DNA of 64,000 nucleotides from DYJB01 sp963777165 (GTDB lineage Bacteria > Chloroflexota > Anaerolineae > Anaerolineales > E44-bin32): positions 1 through 64,000 of the forward strand of contig CAVZPO010000007.1 of the NCBI GenBank assembly GCA_963777165.1, read 5' to 3'. Shown one piece after another: positions 29,452 through 38,971 of the stretch (its first letter is position 1; every line of letters begins with the position of its first letter). The notes below the pieces were generated by a model. The model was not told the DNA's origin. It made no database searches and was given only the letters and a program-made list of their open reading frames with translations. The position numbers and the translations under genes are program-made.

Positions 29452-30381
29452 TCACTCCTCCCAATCGAGGAAGGTGCGCAGGATCTTCAGATTGACATCC
29501 ACATCGGTGTCGCGGTGGTTGTGCAGCTCGATGTCCACCGCGGCGATGCCGTTGTCGGCGGCCCAGTCGATCAACTGGCCGGTGAAGGCGCAACCGGTGT
29601 CGATCGGCGGGTAGGGGTAATCGCTGACCCCCGCCAGCGACTCGGCCAGGCGCAAGGATCGCGCCTCCGGCGGTTGCCCGCCGGCGAAGATCCCCAGGGC
29701 GGCGCTGTGATAGCTGATCAACGCCTCCACCTTCACCGCGGAAATGAACTGAACCAGGCTCATCGTCTCCGGCTCGGATGCCGGGCCGCTTCCGGCCGAC
29801 GTCGGCCCGAGGCTCCAGCAGCCGGACCGATTCCACTCCGGCTGCCACAGGGCCGGCCAGTTGCGGTTCAGGTCGACGCCGCGCGCATTGATCCTTCCCT
29901 CCGGGCCCGCCGCCCGCGCCGCGCCGTCTGGATTGAGCAGCGGCAGGATGTAGAGCGAGATTCCCTTCGGCACCGCATCCGGGTGCGACGAGAGGAACTC
30001 GATCAGCTCCAAGGCGAGCGCCGTCGTATTGGCCTCGGAGCCCCCGTGGATTCCGGCGACGATCAGCCGCGCCGCTGCGCCCTCTCCGAAGCGCACCACC
30101 TGGATGGGCCGGCCCTCGACCGACCAGCCGATCGTCGAGCCCACTGCCGACGAGGCACCTCCGGATGAGTCGTCTCCGGAAGGCAGTGCCGGGGATTGCT
30201 CATCCCCTTCGATCGGGAAGGCGAGCGCGTGACCTCCCGGCAGACCGAGGACCGCCGCAGCCGTCAGGATGACGGCGAGCATGGTCCTGCGCTGCAGGGC
30301 GGGCAACGCAGCGGTCCTTTGGCCTGGCCGGCGATCCAGGGATGCGCTCGTCGTCGGATTCCGTCTCGAGGGGAGCATCAT
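29452..30381 (-). CDS. M14-family zinc carboxypeptidase-like protein
   Basis: 309 residues, intact, exported. A hydrophobic N-terminal segment (MLAVILTAAAVLGLPGG) acts as signal or anchor. The catalytic domain has the zinc-binding HGGSEAN, the substrate-binding GVDLNRNWP, the third zinc ligand in ISYHSA and the catalytic Glu in DIELHNH near the end. This is the M14C/D-type arrangement used for peptidoglycan peptides or gamma-D-Glu peptides. Start MM at 30381 precedes a Pro/Arg stretch, so a later start is possible. The substrate is probably a cell-wall peptide, by family only. Confidence 0.83.
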   Translation of the reverse strand: MMLPSRRNPTTSASLDRRPGQRTAALPALQRRTMLAVILTAAAVLGLPGGHALAFPIEGDEQSPALPSGDDSSGGASSAVGSTIGWSVEGRPIQVVRFGEGAAARLIVAGIHGGSEANTTALALELIEFLSSHPDAVPKGISLYILPLLNPDGAARAAGPEGRINARGVDLNRNWPALWQPEWNRSGCWSLGPTSAGSGPASEPETMSLVQFISAVKVEALISYHSAALGIFAGGQPPEARSLRLAESLAGVSDYPYPPIDTGCAFTGQLIDWAADNGIAAVDIELHNHRDTDVDVNLKILRTFLDWEE

Positions 30382-30519
30382 GCGCCAATCATAGCCATCT
30401 CCGCGTCGTGCGCCATCTTGCAGTTGCCTTACAGCCGCCCGGCGCATGCCTTCGAGCGTAGCCAAGGCACGTGCGTTGCGCTACAATGACCGACGGCACC
30501 TTCGTGCCCCGAGAGTCGC

Positions 30520-32565
30520 ATGCCACTAAAGCCCGGGTTCATCCTCCGCAATCGCTACCGCATCGAAAGCGTCCTTGGCCAGGGCGGGATGGGCGCCGTC
30601 TACAAGTCGGTCGACGTCAACCTCGGCGTCACGGTTGCGGTCAAGGAGAACCTGTTCACCACCGAGGAGTTCGCCCGGCAGTTCCGCCGTGAAGCGACCA
30701 TCCTCGCCAGCCTGCGCCACCCCAACCTGCCGCGGGTCACCGATCATTTTGTCGTCGAAGGCGAAGGTCAGTACCTGGTGATGGACTTCGTCCAGGGAGA
30801 CGACCTGCGCCAGCGGCTGGAGCGCAACGGCCCGGTGCGGGAAGACGAAGCGCTGCCGTGGTTCCTCGACACGGCTGACGCCCTCGCCTACCTGCACACG
30901 CGGACGCCGCCCGTCCTGCACCGCGATGTCAAGCCCGGAAACATCAAGATCACGCCGGAAGGCCGCGCCGTGCTGGTCGACTTCGGCCTGGCCAAGGTAG
31001 TGGAGGAAGACAGTGCCACCACCACCGGCGCCAAAGCGATGACCCCCGGCTTTTCCCCGCCGGAGCAATATGGCAGCGGGCGGACCGACGCACGCACCGA
31101 CATCTACTCGCTTGGCGCCACGTTGTATGCCGCCCTTACTGCCGCCATCCCCGAAGACTCGCTCGAGCGTGCCATGGGGCGCGCCGAGCTGACCCCCGTG
31201 CGCAGGCGAAGCCCGAACGTCAGCGCCGGATTGGCGCGGGTGGTCGAGAAGGCTCTGGCCGTCAAGCCCGAGGATCGTTACCAATCGATGGCTGAGCTGG
31301 CCTCCGCCCTCGGTGCGAGCACCACGGGCAGCCAGCCGACGGTCGCGCGCAACTACCCGTACCTGGAACAGACGCGGGTGGGGGCGGGGAAGACGGTCCC
31401 GTTGGCCCGCGGGAGCGGAGGGCTGGCGCCCGTCCGTCGCCGCCGACGCTGGCCAGTAGTCCTGCTCGGCGTGGTCACGGTTGGCGTCACACTCGCCGGT
31501 GCAGTCTACGCGTTGTCCGGCGGGCGAGAGAGTCCCCCGGCGACGGCGTCACCGTCTGCCCCCGCAGCAACCGTGCCCGGGCTCCAGCCCGCAGCCTCGG
31601 ATACTGTTCCAGTCTCGGCACCGACAGACACCGCCTCACTGCAGGACACGGAATCGGTCAGCCCCTCGCCGGAGGCGCCGCCTACACTCACCGTTCCGGC
31701 GGCCGGCCCGACACCGATGGGCGGGGGGATCGGCCAGGTGGCCTTTGCCTCGACGCGCGCCGGGCTGCCTCAGATCTTTCTGGCCAACGTCGATGGGACC
31801 GGCGTCAAGCAATTGACAACCATGACCGACGGAGCATGCCAGCCGTCGTGGTCGCCGGATGGGCAGCGACTGGTCTTCACCTCCCCTTGCCGAGGCGATG
31901 AGGACCGCTACCCGGGCGCAGGCTTGTGGCTGATCCAGGCAGACGGAGGCGGGCTCACTTCGCTCCCGACCCTCCCTGGCGGGGATTTCGATCCGGCCTG
32001 GTCCCCGGAGGGGAGCCGCATCGCTTTCGCAAGCCTGCGCGACAACGCCAGCGTGCCGCACTTGTATCTGATCAGCCCGCTGGGAACCGACGTCGAGGCG
32101 CTGACCGATGGATCGGCACGCGATTCGCAGCCGGTCTGGGCACCGACCGGTACACAGCTGACGTTTGTCTCGCGGCGCGGCGGGGTCGACGAGCTGTGGA
32201 TCCTGCCCGAGTTCGGCGGCGATGCGCTGCCCTTCTCCCGCGGCGAGAATTCCGATTCGCACCCGGACTGGTCCCACGACGGGAAGACGCTGGTGTACGA
32301 ACGCCAGCTTGGCGGCATTCCGCGTTTGGTGGCGCGGTCGTTCGAAGATCGTGAGGCAGGCGCCATGCGCCTGTGTCCCCAGGGCCCCCTGGCGACCCAG
32401 CCGATGTCGACGCCCAGATGGTCCCCGGACGATCGCTGGCTGGTATTCGAGACCTGGCCCGACGGTGTCAACCATGAGATCGGCGTCATGACCTCGAGCT
32501 GCGCCAACTACGGCTTGCTCACCACGGATCCGGCGCTGGACTTCGACCCGGCCTGGCGCCCGTAG
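30520..32565 (+). CDS. Ser/Thr protein kinase with TolB/PD40-like extracytoplasmic propeller
   Basis: 681 residues, intact. The kinase domain (about 10-265) has LGQGGMGAVYK, the VAVKE Lys, HRDVKPGNIK (about 134-143) and DFGLAK with an EQYGSG activation segment. A Pro-rich region and a transmembrane helix around 305-330 (WPVVLLGVVTVGVTLAGAVYALSG) follow. The outside part is a Thr/Pro linker and six or so TolB-type WD40-like repeats (for example QPSWSPDGQRLVF, DPAWSPEGSRIAF, HPDWSHDGKTLVY). No PASTA repeats are present, unlike typical PknB, so the sensor is probably this propeller. The ATG sits 33 bases after a possible -10 TACAAT (30482-30487). Confidence 0.93.
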   Translation: MPLKPGFILRNRYRIESVLGQGGMGAVYKSVDVNLGVTVAVKENLFTTEEFARQFRREATILASLRHPNLPRVTDHFVVEGEGQYLVMDFVQGDDLRQRLERNGPVREDEALPWFLDTADALAYLHTRTPPVLHRDVKPGNIKITPEGRAVLVDFGLAKVVEEDSATTTGAKAMTPGFSPPEQYGSGRTDARTDIYSLGATLYAALTAAIPEDSLERAMGRAELTPVRRRSPNVSAGLARVVEKALAVKPEDRYQSMAELASALGASTTGSQPTVARNYPYLEQTRVGAGKTVPLARGSGGLAPVRRRRRWPVVLLGVVTVGVTLAGAVYALSGGRESPPATASPSAPAATVPGLQPAASDTVPVSAPTDTASLQDTESVSPSPEAPPTLTVPAAGPTPMGGGIGQVAFASTRAGLPQIFLANVDGTGVKQLTTMTDGACQPSWSPDGQRLVFTSPCRGDEDRYPGAGLWLIQADGGGLTSLPTLPGGDFDPAWSPEGSRIAFASLRDNASVPHLYLISPLGTDVEALTDGSARDSQPVWAPTGTQLTFVSRRGGVDELWILPEFGGDALPFSRGENSDSHPDWSHDGKTLVYERQLGGIPRLVARSFEDREAGAMRLCPQGPLATQPMSTPRWSPDDRWLVFETWPDGVNHEIGVMTSSCANYGLLTTDPALDFDPAWRP

Positions 32566-32756
32566 TCTGACCGGAGCGCCCCGCTTTTTCCCCACAGGAT
32601 AGGAAAGGTATCCGGGCCCCCCATGAGAGTTGTCCTTGGCCGGGAGTGGCGGCCTGGAGGATAATTCCAGAGGAGCACGGGGAGAATCCGACCTCGGGGG
32701 CCGGGCACGTCTTGTGCCGGGCCTGCCGGGCCAGAATACAGGGGCGGGAGAAGAGC

Positions 32757-33635
32757 ATGACAGCCAGAATCATCGATGGGAAGGCGATTGCGGATGAAAT
32801 GAAGGCCGAGATCGCCGAAGGCGTGAAGAAGCTGATCGCCTCGGGGGCGACGAAGCCGGGCCTGGCCACCGTCCTGGTGGGCGAGAACCCGGCGTCACAA
32901 ACCTACGTCGGGATGAAGCGCAAGATGTGCGCCGAGCTCGGAATCGAGTCCTTCGGCCACACGCTTCCGGCAACGGCCACCCAGCAGGAAGTAGAGGCGC
33001 TGGTTCGCACCCTGAATGCGGACAAGAATGTTCACGGCATCCTGGTCCAGCTCCCGCTTCCGGCCGGGTTGGATGAGGAAGCCGTGCTGCGTGCGATCAG
33101 CATCGAGAAAGACGTCGACGGGTTCCACCCGGTGAACATCGGGCGGCTTGCACAGAAGGGCCGGGAGCCGATGTTCGTGCCGTGTACCCCGGCCGGATGC
33201 ATCATCCTGCTCAAGAAGGCCGGCGCCAAGCTGTCCGGCGCCAACGCCGTTGTCGTCGGCCGCTCGAACATCGTCGGCATGCCGGCGGCCCTGCTGCTGG
33301 TGAAGGAAGACGCCACGGTCACCATCTGTCACTCACGCACCAAGGACCTGGCCGGTGTCTGCCGGGCGGCCGACATCCTGATCGCCGCCATCGGCAAGGC
33401 CGAGATGATCCGCGGCGATTGGATCAAGCCGGGCGCCTACGTGATCGACGTGGGGACGAATCGTAAGGAAGACCCGACGAAGAAATCCGGCTATCGGCTG
33501 GTGGGCGACGTGGCCTTTGACGAAGCACTGGAAGTGGCCGGCGCCATCACCCCCGTGCCGGGGGGCGTGGGCCCGATGACGATTATGGGCCTGATGGCCA
33601 ACACGCTGCGCGGGGCGCAGATGGCGTCTGCCTGA
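32757..33635 (+). CDS. folD: bifunctional methylene-THF dehydrogenase / cyclohydrolase
   Basis: 292 residues, intact. The N-terminal catalytic domain has TYVGMKRKMCAELGI with the active-site Lys and the folate-binding VQLPLP. The central NADP-binding domain has VVVGRSNIVGMPAALLL and the end carries the FolD signature PGGVGPMTIMGLM. It interconverts methylene-, methenyl- and formyl-tetrahydrofolate and so supports purine and methyl-group supply. ATG at 32757 follows GGGAGAAGAG. It is monocistronic: a hairpin follows at 33663. Confidence 0.97.
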   Translation: MTARIIDGKAIADEMKAEIAEGVKKLIASGATKPGLATVLVGENPASQTYVGMKRKMCAELGIESFGHTLPATATQQEVEALVRTLNADKNVHGILVQLPLPAGLDEEAVLRAISIEKDVDGFHPVNIGRLAQKGREPMFVPCTPAGCIILLKKAGAKLSGANAVVVGRSNIVGMPAALLLVKEDATVTICHSRTKDLAGVCRAADILIAAIGKAEMIRGDWIKPGAYVIDVGTNRKEDPTKKSGYRLVGDVAFDEALEVAGAITPVPGGVGPMTIMGLMANTLRGAQMASA

Positions 33636-33662
33636 GCCACACCCAACAGACAGAGGGACCCC

Positions 33663-33687
33663 AGGGACGGCCCGGCGGGCCGTCCCT
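33663..33687 (+). terminator. terminator of folD
   Basis: AGGGACGGCCC and GGGCCGTCCCT make a perfect 11-bp stem with a GGC loop, 28 bases after the folD stop, followed by GTTGATTCT. Confidence 0.75.
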
Positions 33688-33772
33688 GTTGATTCTGGTC
33701 AGGCTCTTGCGTTTCCGGCGAAGTTGTCAGACAATTGCGGCATCTCCCTGCAGCGTGTGATTCGGGGACCCT

Positions 33773-35152
33773 GTGGCGACCCTTCTCGTCCGGCACGCAT
33801 CAGTCCTGCTGACCATGGACCAAGGCCGCCGAGAGCTGCGCGATGCCGGCCTTTTCGCCCGCGACGGGTGGATCGAACAGGTGGGCCCCACGTCGGAGCT
33901 TCCCGCGGCGGCCGACGAGATCCTCGACCTGCGGGACCACATTCTCCTGCCCGGTCTGGTCAACACCCACCACCACCTGTACCAAACGCTGACGCGCGCG
34001 GTTCCCGCTGCCCAGGACGCCGGACTGTTCTCGTGGCTCAAGACGCTCTACCCGATCTGGGCCCGGATGCAGCCGCAAGATATCCGCACCTCGACGATGC
34101 TGGGGCTGGCAGAGCTGGCGCTCAGCGGCTGCACGACCGCCTCCGACCATCTATACATCTTCCCCAACGGGTGCCGGCTGGACGACGCGATCGAGGCCGC
34201 CTCCAAAGTGGGACTGCGCTTCCACGCCTCGCGGGGATCGATGAGTCTGGGCGAAAGCCAGGGAGGTCTGCCTCCCGATTCGGTCGTCGAACAACCGCAG
34301 GCGATTCTCAAGGACACGCTCCGGCTGATCGAGGCCTACCATGACCCGCGGCCCGGCTCGATGCTGCGGCTGGTCGTGGCCCCGTGTTCGCCGTTTTCGG
34401 TCACGCCCGAATTGATGCGCGAGTCCGCTGCGCTGGCGCGCGCCAACCAGGTCCACCTGCACACCCATCTGGCCGAGACGCTGGACGAGGACGCTTTCTG
34501 CCGGGAGCAGTTTGGACGACGGCCTCTGGCGTATGCCGAGGAGCTGGATTGGTCCGGCCCGGACGTCTGGTTCGCGCATGCGGTCCACATCGACCCCGCC
34601 GAGGTGGGCCGCATGGCGCGGGCTGGGATCGGCGTGGCGCACTGCCCGAGCTCGAACATGCGACTGTCGTCAGGGATCGCCCCCGTCCGCCGCTACCGGG
34701 CGGCGGGGGTCAAGGTCGGGCTGGGGGTGGACGGCTCGGCCAGCAATGACAGCTCGCACCTGCTGGCCGAAGCGCGGCAGGCGATGCTCCTGTCGAGGCT
34801 GGGAGCGGCAGTCGCGCCGGCGATCGACGATCAGCCAGCCTTGTTGACCGCGCGTCAGGCGCTGGAGATGGCCACCCTCGGCGGGGCGCAGGTCCTCGGT
34901 CGGACAGACGTCGGCTCGCTCGAGCCTGGCCGCTGTGCCGATTTCGTGGCCGTCGATCTGAATCGCCTGGAATTTGCCGGCGGGCTGCACGACCCCGTTG
35001 CGGCGTTGGTCTTCTGTTCACCGGCGACGGTGGACATGAACTTCGTCCATGGCCGTCCGATCGTGCGGCAGGGTCGACTGGTGACGGCGGACCTTCCTCC
35101 GCTGATCGAGGCTCACAACCGCGCCGCCCGCCGCCTGGTAGACGCGGTCTAG
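33773..35152 (+). CDS. amidohydrolase, 8-oxoguanine deaminase-like
   Basis: 459 residues, intact. An ATZ/TRZ-type amidohydrolase of subtype III: metal site NTHHHLYQ at about residue 64, HTHLAET, HCPSSNMRLSSG and GVDGSASND with the metal Asp at about 322. The motif HHHLYQTLTRA and the TASDHLY segment are typical of 8-oxoguanine and hydroxyatrazine-type deaminases, so it probably hydrolyses an exocyclic amine from a purine or related ring. GTG at 33773 is the start. It leads the purine-degradation block, 28 bases before the adenine deaminase gene. Confidence 0.85.
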   Translation: MATLLVRHASVLLTMDQGRRELRDAGLFARDGWIEQVGPTSELPAAADEILDLRDHILLPGLVNTHHHLYQTLTRAVPAAQDAGLFSWLKTLYPIWARMQPQDIRTSTMLGLAELALSGCTTASDHLYIFPNGCRLDDAIEAASKVGLRFHASRGSMSLGESQGGLPPDSVVEQPQAILKDTLRLIEAYHDPRPGSMLRLVVAPCSPFSVTPELMRESAALARANQVHLHTHLAETLDEDAFCREQFGRRPLAYAEELDWSGPDVWFAHAVHIDPAEVGRMARAGIGVAHCPSSNMRLSSGIAPVRRYRAAGVKVGLGVDGSASNDSSHLLAEARQAMLLSRLGAAVAPAIDDQPALLTARQALEMATLGGAQVLGRTDVGSLEPGRCADFVAVDLNRLEFAGGLHDPVAALVFCSPATVDMNFVHGRPIVRQGRLVTADLPPLIEAHNRAARRLVDAV

Positions 35153-35180
35153 GCAGGTCGGGCAGGGAGGCAGGAGAGGC

Positions 35181-36998
35181 ATGACGACTGCCGATTGGAT
35201 GCGAACCTCCCATCGTCTGGTGGATGTCGCCATGGGCCGGGCCCCGGCAGACCTCGTCGTGCGCGGGGGTCGGTGGGTATGTGTGCAGTCGGGCGAGATC
35301 GTCCCGGCCACCGATATCGCCGTTGTAGACGGGCGCATTGCTTATGTCGGGCCGGACGCGCAGCACACCATTGGGCCGGCGACCACGGTGATCGAGGCGT
35401 TCGATCGCTGGCTGGTGCCCGGGCTGCTCGACGGGCATATGCATGTCGAGTCCGGGATGCTGACGGTCACCGAGTTTGTGTGGGCCGTAATGCCGCGCGG
35501 CACGACGGGCATGTTCATCGATCCGCACGAGATCGCCAACGTGCTCGGCCTGGAGGGCGTGCGCCTGATGGCGCAGGAAGCCGCCGTGCAGCCGATCCAC
35601 GTCTGGGTCCAGGTCCCTTCGTGTGTCCCCTCGGCTCCCGGGCTGGAGACGCCGGCCGCCACTCTTGGGCCGAAAGAGGTGGCCGAGGCGCTGACGTGGC
35701 CGAACGTGATCGGCCTGGGCGAGATGATGAACTATCCAGGGGTTTCGGCCAACGACGAGAAGATGCATGCCGAGTTGGCCGAGACCCGCCAGGCAGGCAA
35801 GGTCATCGGCGGGCATTACCCGTCGCTCGATTTGGGCCGGCCCTTTCACGCCTATGTCGCCGCGGGCATCGAGGACGATCACGAAGGCACGCGCCTGGAG
35901 GATGCCATCGCCCGTGTCCGTCAGGGGATGAAGGTCATGCTGCGCCAGGGGTCGGCCTGGCATGACGTGGCGGAGCAGGCCCGGGCGATCCTCGAAGCCG
36001 GGCTCGACCCGAGGCACTTCCTGCTGGTCACCGACGATTCGCACAGCGAGACGCTGGTCGCCGAAGGGCACATGGATCGCGTGGTGCGAGTGGCCATGCA
36101 GGCCGGGCTGCCCCCGATGACCGCGCTGCAGATGGCGACGATCAACACGGCGGAGCACTTCGGCGTGTCCCGCGACATCGGGATGATTGCCCCCGGACGC
36201 TGGGCCGACCTGCTGTTGGTGAGCGATCTGCAGGCGCTGACGGTGGACACGGTGGTGGCGCGGGGCGTGGTGGTGGCCGAGGCGGGGATGGTGCGCGCCA
36301 CGCGACCTGTGTTCACCTACCCCGAGGAGGCGCGCCACACCGTCCACCTCCCGCGTCCCCTGCGCCCGCAGGATTTCCGGATCGCCTCGCAGGGCAGCGG
36401 ACGCGTTCGCCTGCATGTGATTGGGGTGGTCGAGAATCAAGCGCCCACGCGCCATCTGCGGGTGGAGGTCGAGCCCGTCGATGGCTGGCTGCTGGCTTCA
36501 CAGGACGATGATTTGGCCAAGGTGGCGGTGGTGGAGCGCCACCTTGGGACGGGGGCCGTCCAGCTCGGATTCGTGCGCGGTTTTGGGCTGTCGGTACCGT
36601 GCGCGGTCGGTTCGACCGTGGCGCACGATTCGCATCAGATGCTGATCGTCGGGACGCGCGACGAGGACATGGCCATGGCGGCCAACGAACTGGCCAAGGT
36701 CGGAGGCGGACAGGTGGTCGTCCGCAACGGGGAGATCGTGGCCAGGATCGAACTCCCGATCGCCGGGTTGATGTCGGATGAGCCGGCGCAGGTCGTGGCC
36801 GGCAAGGCGGCCGGCCTGCTGGACTCGATGCGGCAGTGCGGCTGCCACATGCACAACGCCAACATGCAGCTCAGCCTGTTGGCGCTCGTCGTCATCCCCG
36901 AGCTCCGCATCTCCGATCGCGGGCTGGTGGACGTGAATGCGTTCCGACTGATCCCGGTCATGGAGCAGGGCGGGGGCGTCGATGAGCGCCACGCGTAA
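35181..36998 (+). CDS. adeC: adenine deaminase
   Basis: 605 residues, intact, close to the family length. It converts adenine to hypoxanthine and ammonia. Motifs are LDGHMHVESGML (metal His pair), IDPHEIANVLG, GEMMNYPGV with the metal Glu, TDDSHSETLVAEGHMD and the C-terminal AdeC segment NMQLSLLALVVIPELRISDRG. The ATG follows GGAGGCAGGAGAGG. Its stop overlaps the GntR regulator gene by 17 bases. Together with the deaminase upstream it feeds oxidised purines to the xanthine-dehydrogenase-like genes at 54 kb. Confidence 0.95.
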   Translation: MTTADWMRTSHRLVDVAMGRAPADLVVRGGRWVCVQSGEIVPATDIAVVDGRIAYVGPDAQHTIGPATTVIEAFDRWLVPGLLDGHMHVESGMLTVTEFVWAVMPRGTTGMFIDPHEIANVLGLEGVRLMAQEAAVQPIHVWVQVPSCVPSAPGLETPAATLGPKEVAEALTWPNVIGLGEMMNYPGVSANDEKMHAELAETRQAGKVIGGHYPSLDLGRPFHAYVAAGIEDDHEGTRLEDAIARVRQGMKVMLRQGSAWHDVAEQARAILEAGLDPRHFLLVTDDSHSETLVAEGHMDRVVRVAMQAGLPPMTALQMATINTAEHFGVSRDIGMIAPGRWADLLLVSDLQALTVDTVVARGVVVAEAGMVRATRPVFTYPEEARHTVHLPRPLRPQDFRIASQGSGRVRLHVIGVVENQAPTRHLRVEVEPVDGWLLASQDDDLAKVAVVERHLGTGAVQLGFVRGFGLSVPCAVGSTVAHDSHQMLIVGTRDEDMAMAANELAKVGGGQVVVRNGEIVARIELPIAGLMSDEPAQVVAGKAAGLLDSMRQCGCHMHNANMQLSLLALVVIPELRISDRGLVDVNAFRLIPVMEQGGGVDERHA

Positions 36999-37744
36999 AC
37001 CCTCTCGTGTTCCGCGGACCGGCGGACGGCCTCTCTATCAGCACACTTCCGAGGCTCTGGCGACGCTCCTGGCGGGGACCGCGCCGGGAACCTATCTTCC
37101 ATCCGAGCCGGAACTCGCGCGGCAGCTCGGCGTCTCGCGGGCTACGCTGCGCGAGGCGATGCGCTCGTTCGAGGAGCGGGGCCTGGTCGTCCGGCGGCAG
37201 GGGGTCGGCACGTATGTGACCGAGGCGCCCCAGGTCATTGACACTGGGCTGGAAGTCCTCGAGAGCATCGAGACGCTGGCGGCGCGCATGGGGCTTTCGG
37301 TGACGATGGGGGCGCATCAGGTTCGACGTCGCCCCCCGGAAGCGGACGAAGCGCGCGGCCTGAACCTGGGCGCGGGGGCCGAGGTCGTCGAGGTCTCGCG
37401 TGTGATGCTGGCCGAGGCCCGGCCTGTGGCTTACCTGATCGACGCCTTCCTGCCGGAGGTCTTGCCCAACGGTGAGCTGGAGCATGGCTTCACGGGATCG
37501 ATCCTCGACCTGTTGTTGCGCCGCGGGCAGGCGGCGCTCGAGTTCCTCGAGGACCGAACTGACGGCCGTCTCGGCGCCGGGCGAGATCGCCCGCAGCCTG
37601 AAGATCCAACGCGGCGACGTCCTGCTGCGCATGGAGGCCTACCTGTACACCAAGGACGGTACGGCCATCGTCCATTCGCTGAGCTACTTCCTGCCGGGCA
37701 CCTTCCGCTTTCATGTCGTCCGGCGGGTGGGACGGCATCCGTAA
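36982..37744 (+). CDS. GntR-family transcriptional regulator, HutC-type (one frameshift)
   Basis: About 253 residues. The winged helix reads LYQHTSEALATLLAGTAPGTYLPSE, LARQLGVSRATLREAMRSFEERGLV and VRRQGVGTYVT. The rest is a UTRA ligand-binding domain (YLIDAFLP ... GSILDLLLRR ... VLLRMEAYLYTKDGTAIVHSLSYFLPGTFRFHVVRR). A frameshift near 37555 lies between the two UTRA halves. It overlaps the adenine deaminase gene and precedes the transcarbamylases, so control of this purine unit by a purine breakdown product is the natural inference. Confidence 0.88.
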
Positions 37745-37836
37745 CGCCGCGAAGCTCCCCCGGGAAGCTGGGACCGCGGACCAACCTTCGTGCCGACCCA
37801 AGCTGTCGGCCGTGCAGTCGATAAAGGAGACAGGAC

Positions 37837-38787
37837 ATGCGCAGTTTCGCAGGACGAGACATTCTCTCCCTGAAGGGTTTCGAGCGGTCGGAGTACTTCC
37901 GCCTGTTCGAGGTGGCCGACCGGCTGGCGCCCATCGCTCGCAACCGCCAGAACACCGATCTTCTGAAGGCCAAGACTCTGGTGACCGCTTTCTATCAGCC
38001 GAGCACACGCACGCGCCTGGCGCATGAGTCGGCCATGCTGCGCCTGGGCGGGAGCGTGACCGGCTTCTCGGACGCCAAGATGACTCGGGCGGGCGACTTC
38101 TACCAGGAGTCGATCAAGGACACCGTACACATGTTGGAGTTCTACGGCGACGTCATCGTCATGCGCCACTTCCAACAGGGCGCTCCGGCGGAAGCGGCGC
38201 GCTGGTCGAGCGTGCCAGTGATCAACGCCGGCGACGGCTGGGGCGAGCACCCGACGCAGGTGCTGACCGACCTGTACACGATCTGGAAGGAGAAAGGCAA
38301 GCTGGACGGGCTGAACTTCTTGCTGATCGGCGACATGCGCATGCGCACGATGCATTCGATCTCCTACGCCATGAGCCAGTTCGATATCCAGGCCACCTAC
38401 ATCGCCCCTCCCGAGATGGCGCTGACCCCCGAGTTCAAGAAAGAGCTCGATGAGCTGAGCCTGAACTACCGGGAGGTCGATCACGTCTCGAAGGCCATCG
38501 CCGACGCCGACGTGATCTACATGGAACCGGTGGTGCAGCCTGACTACACCAAGTCGCGCGACGAACGCAAGGGCGACGTCGGCCTGACCCCCGCCAACTA
38601 CCAGATCACCAAGGCGGTGATGAAGAAGGCCCGGCCCGACTCCTTGATCCTGCACTCGCTGCCGCGCATGGACGAGCTGCTGGAAGAGGTGGACTACACC
38701 CGCCACGCCCGCTACTGGGAAGAGGCGTTCGGCGGCGTGGTCATGCGGATGGCGCTCCTGGCCTCGGTGCTGGGGGCGATGGAGTAG
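37837..38787 (+). CDS. aspartate carbamoyltransferase-like transcarbamylase
   Basis: 316 residues, intact. Carbamoyl-phosphate loop FYQPSTRTRLAHESAM (about 56-71), IVMRH, NAGDGWGEHPTQVLTDLYT and the C-terminal HSLPRMDEL. This is the PyrB-like part of the carbamoyltransferase family, yet the Lys-containing 80s loop is altered and HPLPR is HSLPR. It lies in a purine-catabolic cluster, next to a second transcarbamylase and a carbamate kinase, and not with pyrimidine genes, so a catabolic transcarbamylase acting on a ureido compound is as likely as pyrimidine synthesis. Confidence 0.88.
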   Translation: MRSFAGRDILSLKGFERSEYFRLFEVADRLAPIARNRQNTDLLKAKTLVTAFYQPSTRTRLAHESAMLRLGGSVTGFSDAKMTRAGDFYQESIKDTVHMLEFYGDVIVMRHFQQGAPAEAARWSSVPVINAGDGWGEHPTQVLTDLYTIWKEKGKLDGLNFLLIGDMRMRTMHSISYAMSQFDIQATYIAPPEMALTPEFKKELDELSLNYREVDHVSKAIADADVIYMEPVVQPDYTKSRDERKGDVGLTPANYQITKAVMKKARPDSLILHSLPRMDELLEEVDYTRHARYWEEAFGGVVMRMALLASVLGAME

Positions 38788-38788
38788 G

Positions 38789-38952
38789 CAGCTTTCAGCA
38801 TTCAGCGATCAGCGGTTAGCCTGGGCCCTTCCCGTAGTGTCGGTCCATCCCGTCGGTTCGGATTGACGCGGATCGGGCTCGATCCCAGAACCAAGGGCCC
38901 TGCTCGGCCAGACCGATTGGAGCTGAAAGCTGAGGGCTGATCGCTGATAGCT
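38789..38952. repeat. repeat A: inverted-arm element between transcarbamylase genes
   Basis: The left arm (38789-38820) is built of CAGC(T/A)TTCAGC / CAGCGATCAGC units; the right arm (38921-38952) is its approximate reverse complement, with AGCTGAAAGCTGA and GCTGATCGCTGATAGCT. About 100 unrelated bases lie between. A second copy with different core sequence is at 39951-40070. Confidence 0.7.
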
Positions 38953-38971
38953 ATTCGACAAGGAGTCACCC

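Noticed and set aside
34710..36455. 581-codon antisense frame across the two deaminase genes
   Set aside because: Same reason: it covers parts of two convincing plus-strand genes and shows no family signature.
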